NCBI GenBank assembly: GCA_964442285.1 | Contig: CAYTZH010000035.1 | Location: 1 to 57,716, forward strand | Direction of reading: 5' to 3' | Length of the DNA stretch: 57,716 bases | DNA from: CAYTZH01 sp964442285 | Lineage (GTDB): Bacteria; Myxococcota_A; UBA9160; JAFDET01 | Part shown: positions 39,982-49,294 of the stretch, piece by piece | Layout: each line of letters starts with the position of its first letter | Numbering within the stretch: the first letter of the stretch is position 1 | Position numbers and translations under genes: made by a program | The notes under the pieces: model-generated | What the model was told of the DNA's origin: nothing | What the model saw: the letters and a program-made list of their open reading frames with translations, nothing else | Database searches by the model: none

Positions 39982-40893
39982 CTAGGCGGGTTCGTGCGCG
40001 CCGGTCGCACGCGTCGCCACCCATCCGATGCGCTCCGCGAGGAGTGAGAGGAACGCGTCGCCGTCGAGGCGCGAGGGCACGTCCACGGCATCCGGCGCCG
40101 GATCGTCACCGGCGACCTCCTCGAAGTCGAGCAGGCGGCCCTGCCGCTCGCCCTCGGGCTCGACACGGAAGCGGCAGGGGCGGCGATCGAAGAGCTCGGG
40201 GTGCGTGAGCCAGGCCACCGCGATCGGGTCCCACGGGAAGAAGCCATCGAGGTTCCACTGGCGCTTCCACAGGTCGAGCCACCGGGGCACTGTCTCTTGC
40301 AGCAGGTCCGCGACGGCTCCGCCGGGCGACGTCATGGCGTCGAGATGCTCGCGCCGGAAGGTTGCCTGGGCGCACAAATCCATGGTCACCAGCGTACGAG
40401 GGCAGACCGCGGTCATCACCTCGGCGGCGGCACGCCCGTCCTGGTGGAAGTTGAACTCGCCGTACTCGGCGAAGTGCGGGAAGTGCACGGCGCCGCCCAT
40501 CACTACCAGCCGGCGCAGCTTGCGGGCGAAGTCCCGATCGAGGCTCATGGCGGTCGCGACGTTTGTCAGGGGACCGATGGCCAGCAGGGTGATCTCGCCC
40601 GGGGATGCATCCACGGCACCCCGCATGGCCTCGACCGCCGGGGAGGGTCGGCCCCGCTCCGCTGCCGCGGCCGCGCCGGCGTAGATCGGCGCGTCGGACG
40701 CCGCCGCGGCGAGTACCCGGCGGGCGCACGTGAGCGCCTGAGCGAGCGGAACGTTGCCGAAGCAGACGGAGACCCCTTCGAGCTGCAGCTCCGGCGAGCC
40801 GAGCAGCATCAGGATGGCCAGGCCGTCGTCGATGTCGCTTCCCGGGGCGCCCATCCCCGGGTCGGTGTCCAGCCAGACCCGTGTGCGCACCAT
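39982..40893 (-). CDS. Inosine-uridine-preferring nucleoside hydrolase family protein
   Basis: The 303-residue protein has the calcium-binding N-terminus RVWLDTDPGMGAPGSDIDD, a GPLTNVATA segment and a C-terminal metal/substrate Asp in FFPWDPIAVAWL. These are standard for N-ribohydrolases that cleave nucleosides to base and ribose. The DTDPG...DIDD motif has a longer insert than usual. Its ATG directly follows the patatin stop (TAA then ATG), so it is the last gene of that minus-strand operon. Confidence 0.85.
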   Translation of the reverse strand: MVRTRVWLDTDPGMGAPGSDIDDGLAILMLLGSPELQLEGVSVCFGNVPLAQALTCARRVLAAAASDAPIYAGAAAAAERGRPSPAVEAMRGAVDASPGEITLLAIGPLTNVATAMSLDRDFARKLRRLVVMGGAVHFPHFAEYGEFNFHQDGRAAAEVMTAVCPRTLVTMDLCAQATFRREHLDAMTSPGGAVADLLQETVPRWLDLWKRQWNLDGFFPWDPIAVAWLTHPELFDRRPCRFRVEPEGERQGRLLDFEEVAGDDPAPDAVDVPSRLDGDAFLSLLAERIGWVATRATGAHEPA

Positions 40894-41771
40894 TTACCCG
40901 CCTGCATCGCTCGTCCCGCCAGCTTCCGCGAAGCCCGCCCCGTCCTCGCGCCCGAGATCGTAGGCGAGTTGCAGCCCCAGCGGGTTGGCGTAGTCGAACT
41001 TGCCGATCGGGATCGGGCGCGAGGGCTGCGCGTAGGTTCGCGCGGAGACCACGGGCAGCGGCCGCTCGTAGCGCCGCGTGAGCAGGACCAGGGTTCGTCC
41101 CGGCTCGTTGGCTGCCAGCAGCACGGGCGCGTTGTCGACCAGGCCCCCGTCCAGCACCGGCCGCGAGCGGTAGCGCCCACTCGGCAGGACGGGCGGGATG
41201 GCCGACGACGCCAGCACGAGGTCGGCGAACTCCTCGGGGTCGCGGCACTCGTGGGCAAACCCACGACCGGCCGGTAACCGAGGCGCGCCGTCCAGCTCGC
41301 GTGCACCGGCTTTCGCAGCCTCTTCTCGAGACCGTAGACGGACAGCCCGACCGCCGCCCCCAGGAAGCCCCCCAGCCAGCGCGGGTACGCGGCCATCAGG
41401 AATGCGAGACGGGTCCGCTGGAAGACGGCGAGGTCGTCGCGGCGCAGGAACCGGCGCACGGCGCCCCCGTACATCGCGGCATGGGGAAACACCGGGTCGT
41501 CGCGAAACGGGGCCAGGTTGCGCCAGTGCACGTTGCGGGAGTTGCGGGCCGTCAGCTCCTTGAAGAGGTTCAGCGCCTCGCGGGTGCGGTCCAGGACTGC
41601 GGCCGTCGCCATGGCGCAGCCGGCGCTGACCGACCCGACGAAGCGCGCCTGGGACAGCTCGAGCCCGCTCTCGTGCGCGCCCTCCCAGAAGCCGAGCTGC
41701 CAGAAGCAGCGGCTGCCACCACCGGCGAAGATCACGTTGTGGAAGGGTGGGTGACGGCTGGCCCCGGGCAT
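40894..41771 (-). pseudogene. Patatin-like phospholipase, frameshifted
   Basis: The first frame has the oxyanion loop FAGGGSRCFWQLG and the nucleophile elbow FVGSVSAGCA, and runs to RLGYRPVVG. A second frame continues with FAHECRDPEEFADLVLASS, AIPPVLPSGRYRSRPVLDGG and LVDNAP, giving the catalytic Asp (DGG). The frames are joined if one base is restored near 41256-41263. Patatins are Ser-Asp lipid acyl hydrolases. It is either a recent loss or a sequence error; all catalytic motifs are otherwise intact. The gene starts 21 nt after the large acyl-CoA dehydrogenase. Confidence 0.8.
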
Positions 41772-41792
41772 CGGGGTCCTCCTCGTCTCCGC

Positions 41793-43609
<1,817 letters not shown>

Positions 43610-43613
<4 letters not shown>

Positions 43614-44221
43614 GGGGGGCTCCCGGTGGGGCGGAGGTCCTCCGGATCGACGAGCGGGCCGAAGGCGAAGGGTCGTCCGTCCGCGTCCGTCGCGACCGGT
43701 TCCGAAGCCCTGGGATCCGGCGTTCCGCTCACGAGCGGCGAGGCCCGCATGTCAAGGATCTCCCGGAGTTCCTCGGAGCCACGCCGGATGCGCTCATGGA
43801 CCTCCTCGGTTCGTCCTGTGTCGCCGGAACGTTGAAGTTCGCGGAGCTCGAGATGGGCTTCGCGCAGATCCAGCGCCAGGTCGACGGCCGACTCGAGCTC
43901 GCCGTCGGAAAGCATGCGATCGGCGAGCTGCGCGCTGAGCCGGGCGCGGATCGTCTCGCGAAGGACGTCGCGATCGGACTCCTCCTCGTCGCCCCACGCG
44001 AGGATCGCATCGCCCGCTGCGAGCGGCGGCTCGTCCGGGATCCGCGCTTCGACGGGCGGCTCGGGTGCGGGGATCGCCACCGGGGCCGGTGCCCGCTCTA
44101 CGGGCGGCGCGGCGGGGCGCGGGCCGGGCGAGGGAGGGGACTCCCAGCGGAGCCACGTCATCACCCCGACGACGAGCAGCGTCGCCGGGATCCAGAGAGC
44201 GAGACGCGAGCGGGTCGTCAT
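43610..44221 (-). CDS. Membrane-anchored protein of unknown function
   Basis: The 203-residue protein has one N-terminal membrane helix (LALWIPATLLVVGVMTWL), then a long Pro/Ala-rich linker (residues 28-65) and a helical, acidic region (about 75-160) with many Glu, Arg and Leu that may form a coiled coil. It ends in a Pro-rich tail. The layout is that of a signal-anchored periplasmic protein. I do not recognise a family. It is coupled to the following acyl-CoA dehydrogenase by a 4-bp overlap. Confidence 0.65.
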
Positions 44222-44315
44222 CGGGCTCGTCCTGTGCGGAGGAGAAGGCCCTGGTCGTGCCAGCGGATCTCCCCCCCGCAGAACATGGGTTCGATCGGCA
44301 TCGGTCTCGAGACTC

Positions 44316-45383
44316 CTAGGGTCGGCCGGAGGTCTCGCCGGCCAGCGCCCGAATGAAGCGCACCTCGGCCTCGTCGTACGGCGAGCCGTCGGCGCGCAGG
44401 ATCTCGTGGTGCCACGGCTCGGGTTCCTCGGGGTAGGGGTTCACCCAGGAGTTCCAGGGCAGGTGGGTCTGGGTGCGCCCGGCGACCAGCCCCCAGCAGT
44501 ACGCCCCGACGCCTTCGCGCTTCAGCCAGGCGAGGTGGGGGTCGAAGTGGCTCCCCATGCCCCGCGCCAGCCACTCGGTGCACCAGATGGGGCGCCCGTA
44601 GCGGCGCAGCGCCTCGACGCGCTGCTGCAGGGCCTCGAGCTCTCCGTAGTGGTGGAACGAGACGATGTCGGAGTGCTCGAGGCAGAAGCAGTCCATCTCC
44701 GACAACGCGACCGGATCGCTCCAGCTCCCGCGCCACACGCCGGCGGTGAGCGGCTGGCTCGGACCCACGTCGCGGGCCCAGGCGAAGGCCTTGGCCAGGA
44801 GCTGGAGGCTTCGCGCGCCCTTGTCGGGGATCTCCTCCGCGGCGTAGGCGGGGTTCGGGTTGTCGGGCTCGTTGAACAGGTCCCACCCGTCGATGCGGGG
44901 GTCGTCCCGGCAGTGCTCCAGCAGTCCCTGCACGTAGGGCGCGAGGGCGTCGTGTCGAGCCGGGTCGCCCAGGAGCCGGGCGCCAGGGCTCTGGACCCAG
45001 CGCGAGTTGTGCACGCCGGGGCGGGGCTCCGGCTGGGGGCCCCAGCGCGGATACGGATCCCAGACGCCGTCGAAGAGGACCAGGAGCGTTCCCATGCGCC
45101 GGGCGGCTGCGATCCCGAGGAAGCGGTCGAGGCGTTCGAGCAGGCCCGCCCGGTCGTGGTCCCACAGCAGGTCGTGGAGGAAGACACGCACGCTCGTGAA
45201 GCCGAGCCCCGCCGCGAGGTCCAGCTCGCGCTCGATGGTCGTGGGATCGAAGGTCTCGGCCCGCCACATTTCCAGCTGATTGCAGGCGCTGCTGGGCGTG
45301 AAGTTGCAGCCCACCCGCCAGCCGCGTTCGGCGTTCCAGCGGTGTGCGCGCTCGGCCGGCCAGCGCCCTGCGTCCGCGTCCAC
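44316..45383 (-). CDS. Cellulase-like (GH5-type, clan A) glycoside hydrolase
   Basis: The 355-residue TIM-barrel hydrolase has the acid/base Glu in GWDLFNEPDNPNP (about residue 172) and the nucleophile Glu in PIWCTEWLARGMG (about 270), with SFHHYGELEAL between, as in GH5-type retaining enzymes often annotated as cellulase or 1,4-beta-xylanase. The start is GTG 45383, which has a perfect AGGAGG 9 nt upstream; this drops 23 residues of an earlier in-frame start. No signal peptide is visible. It lies 28 nt after TetR-3 and 94 nt before the anchored protein gene. Confidence 0.8.
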   Translation of the reverse strand: MDADAGRWPAERAHRWNAERGWRVGCNFTPSSACNQLEMWRAETFDPTTIERELDLAAGLGFTSVRVFLHDLLWDHDRAGLLERLDRFLGIAAARRMGTLLVLFDGVWDPYPRWGPQPEPRPGVHNSRWVQSPGARLLGDPARHDALAPYVQGLLEHCRDDPRIDGWDLFNEPDNPNPAYAAEEIPDKGARSLQLLAKAFAWARDVGPSQPLTAGVWRGSWSDPVALSEMDCFCLEHSDIVSFHHYGELEALQQRVEALRRYGRPIWCTEWLARGMGSHFDPHLAWLKREGVGAYCWGLVAGRTQTHLPWNSWVNPYPEEPEPWHHEILRADGSPYDEAEVRFIRALAGETSGRP

Positions 45384-45411
45384 CTCTCGTTCCTCCTCGC
45401 TCCGCACCCGG

Positions 45412-46152
45412 TCAGGTGCGCGCGCGGCGGCGGGTGCCGCCCTGGACTCCACGTTCCTGAGGCTGCCTCTCCAGGGGCGGAAGGCCTGCGCGGGCGAGCT
45501 GGTCCTGCACGTCCAGGAGGATCACGCGGCGCAGGTGGTCGAACGCCCGGTCGATGTCCCTGGGCTTCCGGAGCGCCCGGCGGATGCCCACGCGCTCAAA
45601 GACGGCGAGTACCATGTGCGCGAGCATGTCGAGATCCGGCAGCGGGACGCCCAGGGAGGCTTCGAAGCCGCGCGCGATCTCCTGCTCCGGGATGCCGATC
45701 CGGCGAAGGATCCGCAGCGAGGGCGCTGTGAGGCGGTCGCGTTCGAGGAAGGCGACGAGGATGAGCCGGGCGAGCCGTTCCTCCTTCTTGGCGATGGTGC
45801 GAAGCCCGTCCACGAAGCGGTCGATGCGATCGAGGGGGTGCTCCACCTCGAAGACGCTCCGGCGGATGTCGTCCATCCACACGTCCTCGACGCGCTCCAT
45901 CACGACCTCCAGCAAGCCTTCCTTGCTGCCGAAGTGCCAGTAGAGAGCGGACTTGACGACGCCCGAACGCCGGGCGATCTCGTCCACGCCGGTGCCCGCG
46001 TAGCCGCGCTCGGCGAAGAGCTCGGTGGCGGCCTCGATGATGCGCTCGCGGCTCTCCGCGCCGCGGGCGAGGCGCTGGTCCTCTCCCGGGGTCTTGGGCG
46101 ATCGCTGCCGGACCTCGGAGGGCTTCGTTCGTTTGCGGCTCCTGGGCGCCAT
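45412..46152 (-). CDS. TetR/AcrR-family regulator (TetR-3)
   Basis: The 246-residue protein begins MAPRSRKRTKPSEV with a basic N-terminal extension. Its helix-turn-helix reads IIEAATELFAERGYAGTGVD, then EIARRSGVVKSALYWHFGSK, and a helical effector domain follows. It heads a minus-strand run (GH5, anchored protein, dehydrogenase, patatin, nucleoside hydrolase) and is divergent from the MYXO-CTERM-like protein gene. An operator in the gap is repeated before the ADH operon at 53.7 kb, suggesting it controls both. Confidence 0.88.
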   Translation of the reverse strand: MAPRSRKRTKPSEVRQRSPKTPGEDQRLARGAESRERIIEAATELFAERGYAGTGVDEIARRSGVVKSALYWHFGSKEGLLEVVMERVEDVWMDDIRRSVFEVEHPLDRIDRFVDGLRTIAKKEERLARLILVAFLERDRLTAPSLRILRRIGIPEQEIARGFEASLGVPLPDLDMLAHMVLAVFERVGIRRALRKPRDIDRAFDHLRRVILLDVQDQLARAGLPPLERQPQERGVQGGTRRRART

Positions 46153-46211
46153 GGGGCACAGATAGCCCATCTCGGGCCCGAGGGGCCCCGGGAGAGCCGG
46201 AAAAAATTTTC

Positions 46212-46233
46212 TAGACAGATCGTTCTGGTTGTG
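46212..46233. promoter_or_regulatory. TetR-3-type operator, copy 1
   Basis: The bases from 46212 read TAGACAGATCGTTCTG then GTTGTG, with the near-palindrome CAGATCGTTCTG in the middle. It matches 18 of 22 positions with 53734-53755. It lies in the gap between the divergent TetR-3 and 46316 genes. Confidence 0.68.
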
Positions 46234-46315
46234 GGAGCGTGGGCGGCACTCGGAGGACCGTCGGCGTCCACCCCCCGGGTGGGCCGCCTCGTTCCTCGAA
46301 GAAAGGAACGCGCCC

Positions 46316-48322
46316 ATGAAGTCCTGGAAGACGACCCTCGCGCTGCTCGCAGGCTTCAGTGCTTCGTTCGGCTGCGGCGAGCTGCCGAACGTCACGCCCA
46401 GCCCCTATCCCCTCGAGGATCCCGCTCTGCTGCGTTCGCAGTCGGCGCAGGGGTCGGCCGCGCTCGAGGCCTACATCCTCGACTGGCTGGACGGCAACGC
46501 GCCCGCGCAGATCCCGGAGAACCTGCTGCCGCAGGGCCGCAACATGGAGATCTTTCCGGCCGCGACCCTGGTCGACCCCACGACAATGACGGCCGAGGAG
46601 CAGTGGGCGATCGCGCCCGGGCTCACCCACCCGGTCGGTCCCGGCGAGTCGGGCAACCTGTTCCGCGTGCACAACACGACCTACGGCTGGATGACGTTCC
46701 CGCTCGCGCCCTTCGGGACGACCATCAAGATGGAGGGCAGGTTCCCGCGGGCCCGCTACTTCTCGCTGTGCATGCCCGCGCCCTTCTCGGGCCTCGAGTA
46801 CAACAACGGCGGCGACGGCCACGAGGATCTCTGCATCATGGATGCGGACATCAACCCCGACCCGGGGAACGTGAACCCGTACCGCGTGGGCGCCAACCGC
46901 CTGGCCCCGAACCGGGACTACACCGTCTACTTCCACACGACCCAGGCCACCAGCGACGCCGACCGCATCGCCAAGAACCCGGATCAGCGCCCGGAGACCT
47001 ACTACCGGGACCATGGCCAGGGGCCGAACGCGAACCACCGCTGGGTCTCGCTGATCACGTTCAACGGCCCGCCGGTCGCGGGCGACTACCTGGGCACGAC
47101 CGGGGGCTGGAACCTCGGGGAGCAGGTGTGGCTCCGCTACTACTACCCGGAGGACGCGTTCCTCGACGGCGGCGATCCGTCGGCCGGCGCGGGCTACCCC
47201 AAGATCACGATGACGCTCGACTCCGACCCGCTCCAGCGCCCGTTCTACATCCACGGCGACAAGGCGTTGATCGAGGAGTTCGGGAACAAGCGCTTCACCG
47301 TCGACGCGGCGCTCAACACGTCGAACGAGACCAGCACCTACGACGGCAAGAACACCGGTTGGTGGAAGCACTTCGGGATCATCACCTACCTGTCGGCGGC
47401 CTACTGGCACGACGCCACCAGCATCGCCGGGTTCAAGGACGCCACGAAGCTCCTGACCGGCGCGTGGACGCAGGCCCAGGGCAAGCAGTGGGTCTACGAC
47501 TACGTCAAGGGTCTGAACGGGCGGTCCTACGACGCGCCTCCCCCGCGCAACTGGGAGGAGGGACAGAGCATGCTCCCCCACTACACCATCCTGCACAAGG
47601 ACGGCGTGTCTCGTGACGGCATGGTCACGGTGCTGATGGGGAAGCTGCCCACCTTCCCGCCGACCAACGACGGGTATCCCGTGATGGAAGGCAACAAGCA
47701 GGTCCGCTACTACAACATCTCCGGCTACTCGTCGGGCCATCTGAACGGGGACCCGAACACGACGGACTTCTCGCTGGCGGCGTGGTCGATCATGGACGAG
47801 GAGATCCTGATCGACGCCAACCGCCAGTTCTACCTCGTCGTGAGCACCGCGGCGGACCGACCGGCCAACGCGACGGCCGCGAACGGCGTCACCTGGGTCA
47901 ACAGCAACAACGCCGGCGGCTTCGGCGCGGTGATCCGCTGGCTCTCGGCCTATCCGGAGCACTGGACGCCCCAGAACCCCCACGAGATCAACATCCCGTG
48001 GGCGGTCGGCAGCTGGGAGTCGCCCTTCTACGACGCCAACTACATCGGCCAGAACGACCAGAACGGCACGATGGGCAACCTGCAGCCGATCGGCTGGGTC
48101 TTCCACAAGACCTGCTTCGAGCAGCTCGGCAACAACATCACCCAGTCCCGGGTGCTGTCGAAGCCGTGGTGGGGTTGTCGTCCCTCGAGCTGCGGCGCGG
48201 CGCCCGTGGCCGCCGAGGGCAGCCACCGCGGCCTCATCGCGATGGCTCCGCTGGCGCTGGCCCTGCTGGCGCTCCTCGGCCACGGCATCGTCCGCACGCG
48301 GCGGCGAGGGGCCGCGAGCTAG
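46316..48322 (+). CDS. Large exported protein with a MYXO-CTERM-like C-terminal sorting tail
   Basis: The 668-residue protein starts with a signal peptide (KTTLALLAGFSASFGC), whose Cys could also make it a lipoprotein. The body is rich in Trp, Tyr, Asn and Gly strands (RVHNTTYGWMTFPLAPFGTT, NRDYTVYFHTTQ, WLRYYYPEDAF), suggesting a secreted beta-rich domain I cannot name. The last 45 residues have GCRPSSCGAAP, a hydrophobic helix (LIAMAPLALALLALLG) and an Arg cluster (RTRRRG). This Cys-helix-Arg layout is that of MYXO-CTERM surface-sorting tails. A CPBP protease gene, the family of myxosortases, is next and convergent. AAAGGAA lies before the ATG. Confidence 0.7.
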   Translation: MKSWKTTLALLAGFSASFGCGELPNVTPSPYPLEDPALLRSQSAQGSAALEAYILDWLDGNAPAQIPENLLPQGRNMEIFPAATLVDPTTMTAEEQWAIAPGLTHPVGPGESGNLFRVHNTTYGWMTFPLAPFGTTIKMEGRFPRARYFSLCMPAPFSGLEYNNGGDGHEDLCIMDADINPDPGNVNPYRVGANRLAPNRDYTVYFHTTQATSDADRIAKNPDQRPETYYRDHGQGPNANHRWVSLITFNGPPVAGDYLGTTGGWNLGEQVWLRYYYPEDAFLDGGDPSAGAGYPKITMTLDSDPLQRPFYIHGDKALIEEFGNKRFTVDAALNTSNETSTYDGKNTGWWKHFGIITYLSAAYWHDATSIAGFKDATKLLTGAWTQAQGKQWVYDYVKGLNGRSYDAPPPRNWEEGQSMLPHYTILHKDGVSRDGMVTVLMGKLPTFPPTNDGYPVMEGNKQVRYYNISGYSSGHLNGDPNTTDFSLAAWSIMDEEILIDANRQFYLVVSTAADRPANATAANGVTWVNSNNAGGFGAVIRWLSAYPEHWTPQNPHEINIPWAVGSWESPFYDANYIGQNDQNGTMGNLQPIGWVFHKTCFEQLGNNITQSRVLSKPWWGCRPSSCGAAPVAAEGSHRGLIAMAPLALALLALLGHGIVRTRRRGAAS

Positions 48323-48343
48323 TCGACCGGGCAACGGCGGAAG

Positions 48344-48378
48344 GAGGGGCTACGAGGCGCGCGGTCTCGTAGCCCCTC
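48344..48378. terminator. Perfect 13-bp hairpin between convergent genes
   Basis: GAGGGGCTACGAG and CTCGTAGCCCCTC form a perfect 13-bp stem around a 9-nt loop. It lies between the convergent stops at 48322 and 48391 and could terminate both transcripts, although no T-run follows. Confidence 0.6.
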
Positions 48379-48390
48379 GACCTTCCGGTC

Positions 48391-49245
48391 CTAGGCGAGG
48401 TTGCGGAGCTCGACGACGAGGGCGATCGCGACGTGCACCGCGCAGGCCCAGCCGATGCCGCCGGTCAGCCGGGTGACGCCGCCGAACAGGAGCCCCAGCG
48501 CCATCACCGCCAGCAGGAAGAGCGGCTGGCTCCAGAAGGCGGCGCCCAGATCGAGGTGGAAGGCGGTGTAGATGCAGCTCTGGACCCCGATGCCAACGAA
48601 GACACCGAACCGGACGATCGCCAGGGGCTGCACCACCCCCCGATGGACGACCTCCTCGCCGACGCCCGTCAGGATGGCCTTGGAGAGGGCGACGAGCAGG
48701 AACGCCAGGCGCTGCCCGGCCACGGGCGGCGGCGTGGAGAGCGTCGCGTGCAGCGCCCAGAGCCAGACGCCGAGGACGGCCAGCCGGAGTCCCCAGATGG
48801 CGCCTGGGCCGGCCCGGCGCCAGTCACCCCAGGTGAGGTCCGCGAACGAGGCTCTTCCCGCGGCGAGCCACAGCAGGGACGCGAACACCGCGGCGAGTAA
48901 AATGGCGTGGGAGACCAGGAGAATCACGTAGTCCTGGAGCGAGCTGGGACGCGCCAGGGGCCAGAGGGCGAAGCCGGTGTATCGAAGCAGGGCGAAGACC
49001 CAGAAGCCCAGCGCCAGGGCGGCGAGGACGCGCCAGAGATCGACGGAGGGGCGCGGCGCGCGGCCTTCGCGCCGATGGCAGACCCCGAACAGGGCGAGGA
49101 TCACGAGGAGCGCCGCGGCCAGCGTCCAGGGCGCCGTCATCGGGCCGGCGGACCCGACGAGCAGGCGGGGGATCGACGCGGCAGCCCCGACGACTAGGAG
49201 TGCCTCGCCGAGTCCCGAAGGGCCTGTGCCGCGTTCCCGGAGCAA
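48391..49245 (-). CDS. CPBP-family intramembrane glutamic protease (myxosortase candidate)
   Basis: The 284-residue protein has about eight hydrophobic helices and the CPBP/CAAX-protease motifs: GVGEEVVHRGVV with the EExxxR active site (Glu197, Glu198, Arg202), YTAFH (His230) and CAVHVAI (His271). CPBP proteases process prenylated proteins and bacteriocins, and some (myxosortases) process MYXO-CTERM tails. Its position next to a MYXO-CTERM-like gene supports the last role. It starts at TTG with GAGG upstream. It is divergent from the Lgt-C25 gene by only 49 bp. Confidence 0.85.
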   Translation of the reverse strand: MLRERGTGPSGLGEALLVVGAAASIPRLLVGSAGPMTAPWTLAAALLVILALFGVCHRREGRAPRPSVDLWRVLAALALGFWVFALLRYTGFALWPLARPSSLQDYVILLVSHAILLAAVFASLLWLAAGRASFADLTWGDWRRAGPGAIWGLRLAVLGVWLWALHATLSTPPPVAGQRLAFLLVALSKAILTGVGEEVVHRGVVQPLAIVRFGVFVGIGVQSCIYTAFHLDLGAAFWSQPLFLLAVMALGLLFGGVTRLTGGIGWACAVHVAIALVVELRNLA

Positions 49246-49294
49246 CCCCTACCTCGCTCGCCGGCCGAAGCGGGCTCGCGGCGCAGCATAACCC